A stretch of DNA of 64,000 bases, from positions 124,001 to 188,000 of the forward strand of contig JAOAIT010000009.1 of the NCBI GenBank assembly GCA_026414565.1. The letters are read 5' to 3'. This stretch comes from Verrucomicrobiia bacterium (lineage in GTDB: Bacteria; Verrucomicrobiota; Verrucomicrobiia; Limisphaerales; Fontisphaeraceae). The translations under genes were made by a program, and so were the position numbers. This document shows, piece by piece, positions 54,904 to 64,000 of the stretch. The notes under the pieces are model-generated. The model searched no databases. It saw only the letters and a program-made list of their open reading frames with translations, and was not told the origin of the DNA. Position 1 is the first letter of the stretch. The number at the start of each line of letters is the position of its first letter.

Positions 54904-57900
54904 CTACGTGGCCACCGGCAGGAAGAGGGTGGCGGAACATCCCCCCTCGGGGCGGTTGGTCAGTTCTATCCAGCCGCCGATTTGTTTCAGCCCCCCATAA
55001 GCGGCGGCCAACCCCATGCCGGTACCTTGGCCCACCTCTTTGGTGGTGAAAAACGGCTCAAACAGGTGCGCCTGAGCTTGGGGCGACAGGCCGGGGCCTT
55101 CGTCGAGGATTTGAATGGCCACAAAGGGCCGCGGTTGGTGTGCGGAGGGTGCGGCGGAGTCTTTGGGCACCTGCTCCACTTTTTGCACGCGAATTTTGAC
55201 CGGCCCGTGTGGGAGGCTGGCTTGGAGAGCATTGTCCAACACCACCAGCAATGCCTGCTCCAGAATACCGCCATCCACTTTGACGAGGGGCAGATTTTGC
55301 TCCCACTCGACGGCCACGCGGCCCGGCGGGTATTTGGCCAGAATTGGCGGCAGGAATTCCCGCAGGTCCACGGACTTCAGCCGCAGCCAGTGGCGCTGGC
55401 CGTAGGCCAGCAGTTGCTCCACAATCCGGGCCATCTTGCCTACCGCTTCTTCGATGTAGGAGAGGTGGGTGTGTGATTCGTCCGGGGTCTTGTGTGCATC
55501 CTCCAAAAGGGCGGCGCTGGATTGAATGGCCTGTAACTGGTTGTTGAGATGGTGGGCAATGCCGGCGGCCATCTGGCCGATGGTTTCCTGTTGTTTGCGG
55601 GCCAGCGCGGCTTGTTCGAGCCGGAAGCGCTCGGCCATGACCTGCTCCAATTCCCGGGTGCGCTCCGCCAGCCGGGCGCTCAACAACGCATTGCGTCTTT
55701 GCAGCAGGCGCACCCGCCATCGGTAGCCGCCATAAATGCCGGTGAGCGCCAGGCCCGCCAGCAGCAGGTAAAACCAGGCGGTCTGGTAAAAGAATGGCTG
55801 AATAATGAGCTCCACGCCGGCGCCGGCCACACTCCAGGCGCCATGACCATCGTCAGCGGTGACGCGAAATTCATACTGCCCGGGGGCCAGATTGGCGTAA
55901 GTGGCGGAGCGGCGCTGGTAGGCCTCCACCCAGTCCGGGTCCACCCCTTTGAGCTGGTAACGATGGCGCACTTTTTCCGGCTGCCGGAAACTCAATCCCG
56001 CATACTCAATTTCAATCACCCGCGAGCCGGCCGGCAGCTCCATGTGCGCCGAGACCGGATGCTCGCGACCGTTGACCCGGATCCGTTCAATGACCACGCG
56101 CGGCGGGTGAAAGGCGCTGGCGGAAACTTTGGGATCGGCCACCGCCAACCCGCGCCGGGTCAGGAAAACAAGACGCCCATCCGGCAACTGACAGCCGCCC
56201 GATTGCCTCCCGCCCAGACATTCCATGGCCAGGAGGCCATCGGATTGCGTGAACTTCATGGGAGTGGGCAACGGCCGCTCCCCGCGCCAATAGGCAAATA
56301 TCTGCGCCGTTTCCACCCGGAAAATGGTCCAAGGGGTGGAGAACCAGGTAAAGCCCTGTTCATCATGCGCCAGCCAGTAAATGTGGCAGGTGGGAAAGCC
56401 GCTGTGGGGCTTGTAAAGCCGCCATTGTCCTTCCCAATGGCACACGGCTCCCTGCGCGGTGCCCAGCCACAAGCGGTCTTTTTTGTCCTCGGTGATGTAA
56501 TAGACCAGACCGGCCGGGAAACCCTGAAGCTGCCCGTAATAGTTGGTGGCGTCACTCTTCAAGTGATAAAGCCCTTCCTGGGTGCCAACCCACAGGGAGT
56601 TGTCATGCGCCAGGTACAGCGAGCGAATCACCGGCTGGGGCTGACCCTCTGGAACGGGCAGGATTACGGTCATAAATTCCCGTCCTTCGCGCCGGCTCAG
56701 ACCTTTTTCTGTGCCCACCCACAGGGTCCCCTGCTGATCCTCGGTGATGGCGAAAATGTTGCCACTTGGCAGCCCTTGGGCGACGTCGAAGGTTTGCGAA
56801 CGACCGCGGTCATCGCAAAGCAGGCCGCCCCGACGCGATCCAATCCAAACCCGTCCCTGGCGGTCCGGGTGGATTGCCGTGATCATGGTCTGCCTTTGGT
56901 ATCGGGGTTCCGGGCGGATCTGGCCATTTTCCCACACATAGACTTCTCCCCGCGTGGTGCCCAGCAGATAACGCTCCGGTCCGGCGCGGGCAATGGTCAA
57001 AACTTCCTCGTCCTCCAAACCATTTTGCGCGGAATAAGTGATGAATGTGCGCTCCTGTAAGCAGTGCAGGCCGTTGCCGGCGCCAATCCAAAGATTGGCC
57101 TCACGGTCTTCAAAGAAGGAAAAAACGGAAATATTACGCAGGGCGGGAATTTCCTCTTCCAGGATCAGCCGGCCCTGCCGCAGCCGCCGCAGCCCCGTGG
57201 TGGTGCCCACCCACACCATGCCGTGGCGGTCAGCATAAACCGCCCGCACCCGCGCCGGGCCCAGCGCCGAAATAAGATCTGCCGTGGCGCGACGGCGGTC
57301 CACGCTGATGTGATATAGCCCGGCATCGGTGCCGGCCCACAAGCTGCCCTCTGGGGACTGGGCCAGGGCATACACGGTGCGGGCCGACAGGTTGGGCACG
57401 GAGATGGCGCGGGGCAGGCTGGCGTCCATGGGCCCCCAAAGGCCCCGGTCTGTCCCCACCCACAGGTTGCCCTCTTGATCCTGCAGGATGCTGAAGCAAA
57501 GCGCATTGGTGGACAGGCCGCGAATATCCACCCGGGCAAGTTCTCCCGTCGCCCAGAAGTTGATGCCGCGATCACAAACAATCCACATGTTGCCCGGGGA
57601 GGCGGGGGCAAAGCCACGGACAGCCATGCCGGCCAGGCCATCATTGGTGCTCAGCCGCTGAAACGCGCCCTGATGATAAACAATCAGGCCGCCTCCTTCG
57701 CTTCCGATCCACAGCGCGCCGTCAGGAGCCTGGGTTAACGCATTGAGGAAGGGACGATTCAGCAGCGGGACGTTGAAGGCGTTGAAGGCGGAAAAACGCT
57801 CCCCGTTGAACCGCGCGGCGCCATACTCCGTGGCGGTCCAGAGGTAGCCATCGGTGGTTTGTTGCACGGCGCGCACCGTGGCATGGGGCAGGCCGTGGGC

Positions 57901-58008
57901 AATGCCCCAGTGGCGATGCTCGTAGTCTTTGAGTTGATGGCCCGGATTCAGAGCCAAGAGGGGCAGGGCAGACAAAAACCATCCCCAAACCAGGAGTTTC
58001 CCGCCCAT
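54904..58008 (-). CDS. Two-component regulator propeller sensor kinase
   Basis: 1034 residues from the ATG at 58008, directly before a signal peptide (an upstream in-frame ATG at 58074 is less likely). The periplasmic part has about 14 Reg_prop repeats of two beta-propellers (DGYLWTATEYGAARF-type units) and the Y_Y_Y domain (about 670-760). A membrane helix follows (FYLLLAGLALTGIYGGYRW), then the dimerisation helix with MAAGIAHHLNNQLQA (phospho-His about 818-820) and an ATPase domain ending GMGLAAAYGGLK. There is no receiver or AraC/HTH domain, unlike most hybrid propeller regulators. It probably senses a glycan. Confidence 0.94.
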   Translation of the reverse strand: MGGKLLVWGWFLSALPLLALNPGHQLKDYEHRHWGIAHGLPHATVRAVQQTTDGYLWTATEYGAARFNGERFSAFNAFNVPLLNRPFLNALTQAPDGALWIGSEGGGLIVYHQGAFQRLSTNDGLAGMAVRGFAPASPGNMWIVCDRGINFWATGELARVDIRGLSTNALCFSILQDQEGNLWVGTDRGLWGPMDASLPRAISVPNLSARTVYALAQSPEGSLWAGTDAGLYHISVDRRRATADLISALGPARVRAVYADRHGMVWVGTTTGLRRLRQGRLILEEEIPALRNISVFSFFEDREANLWIGAGNGLHCLQERTFITYSAQNGLEDEEVLTIARAGPERYLLGTTRGEVYVWENGQIRPEPRYQRQTMITAIHPDRQGRVWIGSRRGGLLCDDRGRSQTFDVAQGLPSGNIFAITEDQQGTLWVGTEKGLSRREGREFMTVILPVPEGQPQPVIRSLYLAHDNSLWVGTQEGLYHLKSDATNYYGQLQGFPAGLVYYITEDKKDRLWLGTAQGAVCHWEGQWRLYKPHSGFPTCHIYWLAHDEQGFTWFSTPWTIFRVETAQIFAYWRGERPLPTPMKFTQSDGLLAMECLGGRQSGGCQLPDGRLVFLTRRGLAVADPKVSASAFHPPRVVIERIRVNGREHPVSAHMELPAGSRVIEIEYAGLSFRQPEKVRHRYQLKGVDPDWVEAYQRRSATYANLAPGQYEFRVTADDGHGAWSVAGAGVELIIQPFFYQTAWFYLLLAGLALTGIYGGYRWRVRLLQRRNALLSARLAERTRELEQVMAERFRLEQAALARKQQETIGQMAAGIAHHLNNQLQAIQSSAALLEDAHKTPDESHTHLSYIEEAVGKMARIVEQLLAYGQRHWLRLKSVDLREFLPPILAKYPPGRVAVEWEQNLPLVKVDGGILEQALLVVLDNALQASLPHGPVKIRVQKVEQVPKDSAAPSAHQPRPFVAIQILDEGPGLSPQAQAHLFEPFFTTKEVGQGTGMGLAAAYGGLKQIGGWIELTNRPEGGCSATLFLPVAT

Positions 58009-58191
58009 GCAAGGCAGGAAAGTCCCAGCCACGGCCCCACCTTGGGGGTGTGCCACTGCCCGGCTGGACGTCATGTCTTTGTTAGTTTAACCCGGATATT
58101 TATCGGCATTTCTCCCAAAGACCTGAAATGCAGAGCATCGGCTGTGAAATTTAAGCCGTCACAAGATGGTGGGCGGTTGGGGGTGCAGTGA

Positions 58192-59031
58192 TTATCGGGC
58201 TCGCTGGGCCAATAACTCCACCAGCAGGGCAAGCACTTCGTCACGGTCCTCGCCTTCCAGGGCCAGCGCCAGTTGGGCGGTCAGGAGGCCGTATTGCACG
58301 CCGATGTCATAGCGGCGGCCGGCCAGTTCGCAGGCCAGGTAGCGTTCGTGTCCTGCTAATTGGGCCAGAGCAGAGGAGAGCTGCACGGGCGGCTGGCCGT
58401 GGCTTACGAGGGCATCCAACAAGGCCATGACCTTGGGGGTCAGCACGTGCATGCCAAAAAAACAGAGGTAATGCCCCGCACGCAGACCGGGCACCAGGAT
58501 TTTTTGCTCGGCCTCGGTGGGGGTGGGTTTTTCCAGGACTTCGGTTACTTCGTAAAGACCGCTGCGGCCTGCCAGGCGGCGGCCGCCGACAGCCCCGTAG
58601 TAGGGCAACTTGCTTTCGTGGGTGGGTTGGACGGCGGAGACAGCACAGTTTTCGGCACCGGCAATCTCCACGAGCTGCTGGGCGCAGGATTTGTCCTGGC
58701 CGCTGACGTAGAGATGGTCGCCCACCATGAGTAAAAACGGCTGGTCGCCGGTGAAGGAACGGGCGCACCACACCGCATGGCCATAACCCAACGGCTGCGT
58801 TTGCTCCACAAAATGCAGGCGGCGGCCCTCCGGCCCGGCGGCCCCGGCAAAAGCCGCTTGCGCGCCGGGAGGCACCACGATGGCCACCTCGGTGATACCG
58901 GCCTGGGTAATTTCCTCCAGGAGGATGGCCAGGGCGGTGCGGGTCTGCCCGCGACGATCCACCAGCGTTTGCAAGGGCAGCGTGCTTTGTTGGCGCCCGG
59001 CGGCGGTGATGACAGCGCGTTTGATTTCCAT
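58192..59031 (-). CDS. Divergent GalU-like nucleotidyltransferase
   Basis: 279 residues from the ATG at 59031 (the open frame continues to 59118). The fold is that of sugar-1-phosphate nucleotidyltransferases: a first strand [28 protein letters not shown] with the metal-binding Asp, [11 protein letters not shown], and the final GRRYDIG. The usual GxGTR...PKExLP signature is altered to [16 protein letters not shown]. So it is either a divergent UTP-glucose-1-phosphate enzyme or one for a different sugar. It stands alone between the sensor kinase and the giant right-edge gene. Confidence 0.8.
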   Translation of the reverse strand: MEIKRAVITAAGRQQSTLPLQTLVDRRGQTRTALAILLEEITQAGITEVAIVVPPGAQAAFAGAAGPEGRRLHFVEQTQPLGYGHAVWCARSFTGDQPFLLMVGDHLYVSGQDKSCAQQLVEIAGAENCAVSAVQPTHESKLPYYGAVGGRRLAGRSGLYEVTEVLEKPTPTEAEQKILVPGLRAGHYLCFFGMHVLTPKVMALLDALVSHGQPPVQLSSALAQLAGHERYLACELAGRRYDIGVQYGLLTAQLALALEGEDRDEVLALLVELLAQRAR

Positions 59032-59329
59032 GTGTTGAAGGCCTGCGGCCAACCGCCCGAGCATGACAAATGCGCAGCGCCCCGTCAATTCCACAAGAGC
59101 TGAAGCCAACGGAATCATCCCGCAACGCCGGTTGTAACCTCGTTGTCACCTTTTGCGTCTTTTGAGCTGAGCAACCCATGTTGGGAAGCAGTGGCATAGT
59201 TGTCTCCATTGGGCAGCAGGGGCTTGGTGTGGTGCCCAAAAAGCCAGCGGGCTTTTACGGTTCCTGCATCAGCGCAGTGCCTCGTGTCCGTTCCCGACAG
59301 CACGGCATTAAACAACACGGCATCAGTTT
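59032..59329 (+). other. Intergenic region before the right-edge giant gene
   Basis: Nearly 300 bases between divergent genes with no credible small gene. A 7-bp hairpin AAAAGCC / GGCTTTT (59239-59256) is the only clear structure; no promoter pair of good spacing was found, although one must exist for the gene at 59330. Confidence 0.5.
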
Positions 59330-62300
59330 ATGAAAAGAATCAACCTCCCCTTAACCGGCCTTCTTGCTTTGAGTGCAAGTTTGGCCCTGTGCGGCTGGTT
59401 GTCGGCCGCCCAGGTGACCCCCGGCACCGGCTATTTCAACCGCTTTGAGACGCAGCCGCCGGCCACGGATTGGGCCACACTCAGCCGGGCGGGCGGGGCC
59501 AACGATTCTTATGATATGGACGCCGACGTGAATGCCAACATCACGGCGGCGGGCGTGACCACAGCGGTGGCCGCGGACAGTGGCAACCCGCCGGCAGCCA
59601 ACGCCAGCGCCTTGTGGAGTTCTGTGGGCCAGTACCTGTGCGTGCGGCCGACAGGCAACCGTTATACGGTGTTGATGGGCAAATTTGTCAACGCCACTGG
59701 CACCAACGCCACCCAGGTCACCGTGTCTTATCAATTGACCATTACCGGGGGAGGCGTAGCCGAAGAAAATGGCCGCGGCACCCGGGTTTATTACAGCCTG
59801 ACCGGTCTAACCAATAGTTGGGTTAACATCCCCGCGCTGAACACCACCGCCAATGATATGGCGGCCACTGTCATGACCGCTGCCCTGAACATCGAATGGA
59901 CCAACGGCGCAACGCTCTACCTGGTCTGGGCCGACGACAATGCCACGGGCAATCCCACGGACTCGGCGCATCAAATAGACAATTTCTCCCTGCAGGTGAC
60001 CGCTGGACTGCCGGAATCCACCAACCTGGTTTGCGCTCTAACGGCCCCCACCAACGGATTGGTGGTGGCCAGCGGCACGGCCATTGCGGCGGCGGCCACG
60101 GTGGCGCGGGGTACCCCCCCTTATACAGTCCAATGGTTTGTGGATGATGCTCCTTATGGGGCGCCGCAAACTTCCGCCCCCTTCGCCACCGAGTTGACAG
60201 GGTTGAGCCTGGGCACCCACCGGGTGTATGTGCGGGCGGGCGATGCTGGGCAGCAGACCGCTTTTTCCGCCACCAACACGATTACGGTCTTGCCTGCCCT
60301 CACCGTAAGTCTGACCGCGCCGCTGGACGGCGCGACGATTGACTACCAATTGAACGTAATCGCTTCTGCTTCCGTGTCGGGCGGCACCCAACCTTATTCC
60401 GTGCAATTTTTGGTGGATAACGAGCCGGCCGGCAACCCCCTGACCGAGCCGCCCTTTACCGCCAATCTGGGCAGGTTGTTTGTGGGGTCCCACACCGTGC
60501 AGGCGCGCGTACGGGATGCCCGGGGATGGGAGAGTCTCTCGCCGGTGCATCAGATCACCGTCAGCGGGCCGCTGGCTGTGCAACTCTTGCCTAATGATGG
60601 CACGCGGCTGAACTTCGGGGCCGCCCTGCTGCTGCAAACCGAAACGGGCGGCGGCACGGCGCCTTATACGCTTACTTTCTACACCAACGAGGCGGTGGCG
60701 GACGTGGTGCGTGCCGCCCCGTATGAGTTGAATCTGGGCGTGCTGCCGGTGGGCAGTTATACCTGTTATGTGCACGCGGTGGACAGCTCGCCCACCACGC
60801 AGACGGCGTATTCCACCACCAACGTCATCACCATCCGCGACAATCCGCTGAACATAACCCTGACCAGCCCGACCAACAACCAGCGGGTGGCTACCAACAA
60901 CGTGTATTCGGTGTCGGCCAATGTATCGGTGCTGCCCCCGGTGACTGTTGCCCGGGTGGAATTCTTCTTTGATGGCGTTTCGCTGGGGGTGGATACCACC
61001 GCCCCCTACTCGATGGTGGTTTCCAACCGGCAGTTGGGCACCCATACGGTGTACGCGGTGGCCACCGACAGCCTGGGCCGGCAGAAAACCTCCGCCACCA
61101 ACACGCTGGAATTCATCATTGATCCTTTGGCCAATGATAATTTTGTCAACCGCACCCGTCTGAGCATTCCGGCCACCGTTACTGGCTCCAACGTGGGCGC
61201 CACCACCGAGACCGGCGAACCGCGTGGCACGGGCTTTTTCCAGCGGGGTGCCTCGGTGTGGTTCAGTTTTGTGGCGCCCATTAGCGGCAGCGTGCGAGTG
61301 GACACTTTCGGCAGCAGTTTCAACACCACCCTGGGCATCTACCGCGGCACGGCGGTGAATACGTTAACCGAAGTGGCCTACAATGACAACGCCCCCGGAT
61401 ACGCGGATGTGAGCCTCATCACGTTTAATGCCACCGAAGGGGTGGAATACCACATTCAGTTGGCGGGTGCGCCCGGTTTCGGCACCCCGCCGGCCACCGG
61501 CACTTACGTGCTGAATCTGAGCATGCCGCCGGTAGTGAGAATTGTAAGTCCCACCAATAACACCCTGTTTCTAACCGGGGAAGCCATACCCATCTCGATC
61601 ACCGCCACAGCGGCGGTGGGCACGCTGCAACAGGTGGAACTTTATCGCAACGGGGTTCTGGCCGCCACAGACACCACTGCGCCCTACGAATTCACCCTCA
61701 CCAACGCCCCGCCCGGCAGCAACGCCTTGGTGGCGGTGGCGGTGGACAGTCTGGGGCAGCGGGCCTCCTCAGCAACGGTCAACGTGTTGGTGGCCAACCT
61801 GGGCATGACAATCACTTCGCCCGCGGATGGAGCCACTTATTTAAGCACCAATCCCATTACAGTGAATGCCCTCGCCATGCTGCGGGAGGGCAACATGACC
61901 AATGTGAATTTTTATGCCGACGGCCGGTGGTTTGCCTCGGACAGCACGGCCCCCTATTCCGGCGTTTGGAGCAATGTTTCGCCGGGGGTGCATGAGCTGA
62001 CGGTGGTGGGGACGGATGAAGCCGGCCGGCAGTACCCCAGCCCGCCGGTGTTGATCGCCGTGGCTTACCGGCTGATTCCCAGCAATTCCGTATGGAAGTA
62101 TCTGGATGACGGCTCAGACCAGGGCACCGCCTGGCGCGAGTTGAACTTTGATGACAGTGAATGGGAGAGCGGGCCGGGGCAACTGGGTTATGGAGACGGG
62201 GATGAGGCCACGGTCATTAACAGCGGCCCTTCCGGCAATTTTTTCATCACCACTTATTTCCGGCGCGACCTGATCATCGCCGACCCTGCCCAGTTTACCA

Positions 62301-64000
62301 ACCTGGTTTTCCAGGTGTTGCGGGATGATGGCGCGGTGGTCTATGTCAATGGCGTCGAAGCCGCGCGTTACAACATGCCGGCAGGGCCCATCACTTACAC
62401 CACCCTCGCGAATAATGCGATGGACGACGGCACGGTGTACTACGCGGCGGATGTTTCCCCGGCACTCCTTCGGCCGGGCCGCAATGTAATTGCCGTGGAG
62501 GTACATCAAAGTTCCAGCACGAGCACGGATGTGACGTTTGATTTGCAACTGCTGGGCGTGCCGTTCATCCCGCGCAATAAACTTCCCGATGTGACCGTGA
62601 CCCAGCCGCCCGCCGGCGCCAAATACCTGCTGGGTGAACCGGTACGGGTGGAGGCCACAGCCCAGGATGCCGATGGTGAAGTGGTGCGGATGTCCATTTA
62701 TGCCGGGGGGCAGTTGCTGGCCTCGGCCCAGGGGGCGCAGATCAGCTTTGTGTGGTCCAATGCTCCCGCCGGTCTGCATGAGTTGGTGGTGATGGCTGAC
62801 GACAGCGCTGGTGGCCGGGGTAAATCACCGGTCATCCCGGTGGCGGTCTTCCCGCCGGGCAACACGGGCTGGCGGGCGGTGAATGATCAACAGCCGGGGC
62901 CGGCCTCGCATCCTTATGCGACGTTCTACACTCCCTTTGGCCGGGTGGGCGGCGCTTTGTCCTCCGGGCCGCTGTGGGATGTTTTCAGTGGCACTCCGCT
63001 GGCGGCCCGTTTGAGCGTGTCCGGCCAGCAGCTTGTGGCCACCACGCAATGCGGCGCGCCGCCGCCAGGCACCCCAGCCCACCAGATTTTTGGGCCATAC
63101 GTGGATTTCGGCACGTACTACGGCGACAATGGCATACTCATGTACGGCCAGGGCCAGTTGGTGCACGAGTTCAGCGGCTTGAACCCGGCGCGCAAATACC
63201 GCCTGCGGGCCACCGTCGTGGGCGGCAATGCCGCTTACGCCAACTGGTGGACTTTGTTTGCATTGGAGGGGGCCACGGCTTTCGCCGGCGCGCACACGGC
63301 CAACGTGTTGACGCAGGGGCAGTATCCCCTGGTGTTGCAAGCGCATCAGGCCGCGATGGCGGTGGGCGACAATCGCACCGGCGATGTGATTGGGTGGGAT
63401 GAAATTGTTCCTTCGGCCGCCGGCCGGTTGCGTCTGATTTCGAGCCTGTATTCCGGCCCGGTGCCGGGCGGACAAGTGCCCAGCCCGCTGACCTATGCGC
63501 CGGTGGCGGTGATGTTGGAGGAGGCTGGCGGACCGGCGCCGCTGGTGTGGCTGACCGCTCCCACTAACGGGTGGGTGGAAGAAGGCCCCTTGGCGGTAAC
63601 GCTGCAGGCCGAGGCGCTGGCGTATGACGCCGTCAGCCGGGTGGACTTTGTGGGCAACAATCAGGTTCTTGCCTCGATCGCCTCGGCGCCTTATCGCTTC
63701 ACCTGGACCAATGCACCTTTCGGCACCAATACCGTCATGGCGGTAGCGTGCGGGGCTTCGGGGGCTGGTGCCACCTCTGCACCGGTATCCTTTGTGCTGA
63801 CCGTGCCGCCGCCCAATGAGCTGCCACCTACGGTGGCGTATGTTTATCCGCCGCCGGGCACAGTGACCAACCTGACCCGGATTCAGGTGATCTTCAGTGA
63901 GAAGGTGGTGGGTGTGGATGCGGCGGACTTGTTGATCAACGGTGTGCCGGCCACCAACATGACCGGCAGCGGCTCCAACTATGTGTTCTACTTCCCACAG
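59330..64000 (+). CDS. Giant secreted modular protein, 5' part (runs off the window)
   Basis: The open frame has 1557 codons to the right edge. A signal peptide (MKRINLPLTGLLALSASLAL) precedes an N-terminal beta domain. Then come at least eight bacterial Ig-like repeats of about 85-95 residues (around 60028, 60298, 60571, 60841, 61528, 61801, 62581 and 63541), several with the DTTAPYS and GTHTVYAVATDSLG patterns. A PPC-like domain (61126-61525), the beta-sandwich shared with the left-edge protein (62068-62570), a second carbohydrate-binding-like domain (62856-63500) and an SbsA-like FSEKV domain at the edge complete the visible part. No enzyme domain is seen yet. The role is probably adhesion or glycan binding outside the cell. 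Confidence 0.93.
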   Translation, partial: MKRINLPLTGLLALSASLALCGWLSAAQVTPGTGYFNRFETQPPATDWATLSRAGGANDSYDMDADVNANITAAGVTTAVAADSGNPPAANASALWSSVGQYLCVRPTGNRYTVLMGKFVNATGTNATQVTVSYQLTITGGGVAEENGRGTRVYYSLTGLTNSWVNIPALNTTANDMAATVMTAALNIEWTNGATLYLVWADDNATGNPTDSAHQIDNFSLQVTAGLPESTNLVCALTAPTNGLVVASGTAIAAAATVARGTPPYTVQWFVDDAPYGAPQTSAPFATELTGLSLGTHRVYVRAGDAGQQTAFSATNTITVLPALTVSLTAPLDGATIDYQLNVIASASVSGGTQPYSVQFLVDNEPAGNPLTEPPFTANLGRLFVGSHTVQARVRDARGWESLSPVHQITVSGPLAVQLLPNDGTRLNFGAALLLQTETGGGTAPYTLTFYTNEAVADVVRAAPYELNLGVLPVGSYTCYVHAVDSSPTTQTAYSTTNVITIRDNPLNITLTSPTNNQRVATNNVYSVSANVSVLPPVTVARVEFFFDGVSLGVDTTAPYSMVVSNRQLGTHTVYAVATDSLGRQKTSATNTLEFIIDPLANDNFVNRTRLSIPATVTGSNVGATTETGEPRGTGFFQRGASVWFSFVAPISGSVRVDTFGSSFNTTLGIYRGTAVNTLTEVAYNDNAPGYADVSLITFNATEGVEYHIQLAGAPGFGTPPATGTYVLNLSMPPVVRIVSPTNNTLFLTGEAIPISITATAAVGTLQQVELYRNGVLAATDTTAPYEFTLTNAPPGSNALVAVAVDSLGQRASSATVNVLVANLGMTITSPADGATYLSTNPITVNALAMLREGNMTNVNFYADGRWFASDSTAPYSGVWSNVSPGVHELTVVGTDEAGRQYPSPPVLIAVAYRLIPSNSVWKYLDDGSDQGTAWRELNFDDSEWESGPGQLGYGDGDEATVINSGPSGNFFITTYFRRDLIIADPAQFTNLVFQVLRDDGAVVYVNGVEAARYNMPAGPITYTTLANNAMDDGTVYYAADVSPALLRPGRNVIAVEVHQSSSTSTDVTFDLQLLGVPFIPRNKLPDVTVTQPPAGAKYLLGEPVRVEATAQDADGEVVRMSIYAGGQLLASAQGAQISFVWSNAPAGLHELVVMADDSAGGRGKSPVIPVAVFPPGNTGWRAVNDQQPGPASHPYATFYTPFGRVGGALSSGPLWDVFSGTPLAARLSVSGQQLVATTQCGAPPPGTPAHQIFGPYVDFGTYYGDNGILMYGQGQLVHEFSGLNPARKYRLRATVVGGNAAYANWWTLFALEGATAFAGAHTANVLTQGQYPLVLQAHQAAMAVGDNRTGDVIGWDEIVPSAAGRLRLISSLYSGPVPGGQVPSPLTYAPVAVMLEEAGGPAPLVWLTAPTNGWVEEGPLAVTLQAEALAYDAVSRVDFVGNNQVLASIASAPYRFTWTNAPFGTNTVMAVACGASGAGATSAPVSFVLTVPPPNELPPTVAYVYPPPGTVTNLTRIQVIFSEKVVGVDAADLLINGVPATNMTGSGSNYVFYFPQ

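Noticed and set aside
55549-57060. 503-codon plus-strand frame opposite the propeller kinase
   Set aside because: Shadow of propeller repeats; no family match and it runs against a well-supported gene.
59239-59256. Hairpin AAAAGCC/GGCTTTT taken as a terminator or riboswitch
   Set aside because: No T tract follows beyond the stem itself, and no conserved riboswitch core was found around it.
60038-61045. 335-codon minus-strand frame inside the right-edge giant gene
   Set aside because: It is a shadow of the GC-rich plus-strand coding sequence: His/Gly/Arg/Val-rich, no family features, no ribosome site. The plus-strand frame has a signal peptide and Ig repeats.

Overview
The window is a chromosomal segment of a Gram-negative bacterium with GC-rich coding DNA. 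The protein content points to the Verrucomicrobiota, most likely the Pedosphaera/Limisphaera side of the phylum. This placement is inference from gene style, because no rRNA is present. The signs are very large Thr-Asn-rich secreted proteins built from Ig-like modules, Tat-exported Gfo/Idh and TIM-barrel proteins, DUF5060 and GH97 glycosidases, a Kdo transferase (hence LPS and an outer membrane), and often weak Shine-Dalgarno sequences.

Layout. 1-2364 is the 3' end of a large secreted modular protein, closed by a strong terminator. 2467-4499 carries a sugar MFS porter and a LysE exporter. 4649-11263 is a complete F1Fo ATP synthase operon in the order a-c-b-delta-alpha-gamma-beta-epsilon, with an unusually short delta. 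A tRNA-Arg(CCG) follows, then a signalling group (receiver protein, membrane protein, degenerate receiver plus GAF) and a small glycogen-binding-domain protein. 14211-16469 is an NAD-salvage unit: an NrtR-like Nudix regulator and nicotinate phosphoribosyltransferase, with a perfect palindrome upstream that is a candidate operator. 16646-20399 holds a small unknown protein, two Tat-exported carbohydrate proteins and an aldo/keto reductase. A one-gene glycine decarboxylase (gcvP) follows.

24279-28858 is an exopolysaccharide export cassette: an outer-membrane beta-barrel, a Wzc-type tyrosine autokinase, a short Wza-type protein and a tail-anchored FHA-like protein. 28967-40176 is mostly housekeeping: argG, an NCS1 permease, the Kdo transferase waaA, rpsB-tsf with a structured leader, leuD, an NfeD/slipin pair, argC and an RluE-type pseudouridine synthase. 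40179-45323 encodes a 1714-residue secreted subtilase. 45439-47673 is a probable sialic-acid uptake and cleavage pair. It is followed by a two-lobed retropepsin-like protein, a DUF5060 glycosidase, a lipoprotein/methyltransferase pair, and a GH97 glycosidase just downstream of a giant propeller sensor kinase. A divergent GalU-like nucleotidyltransferase and the first 1557 codons of a second giant modular secreted protein (running off the right edge) close the window.

Themes. The cell appears equipped to sense, cut and import glycans (propeller kinase plus GH97, DUF5060, sialate lyase, sugar porters), to export its own polysaccharide, and to display or secrete very large adhesive or enzymatic proteins that share a C-terminal module. 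No CRISPR array, insertion sequence, prophage or rRNA was seen. The least conventional elements are the barrel plus short-OPX export cassette with a terminator touching the kinase start codon, the two-lobed aspartic-protease-like protein, the sensor kinase paired with a glycosidase but lacking an output domain, and the structured rpsB leader.
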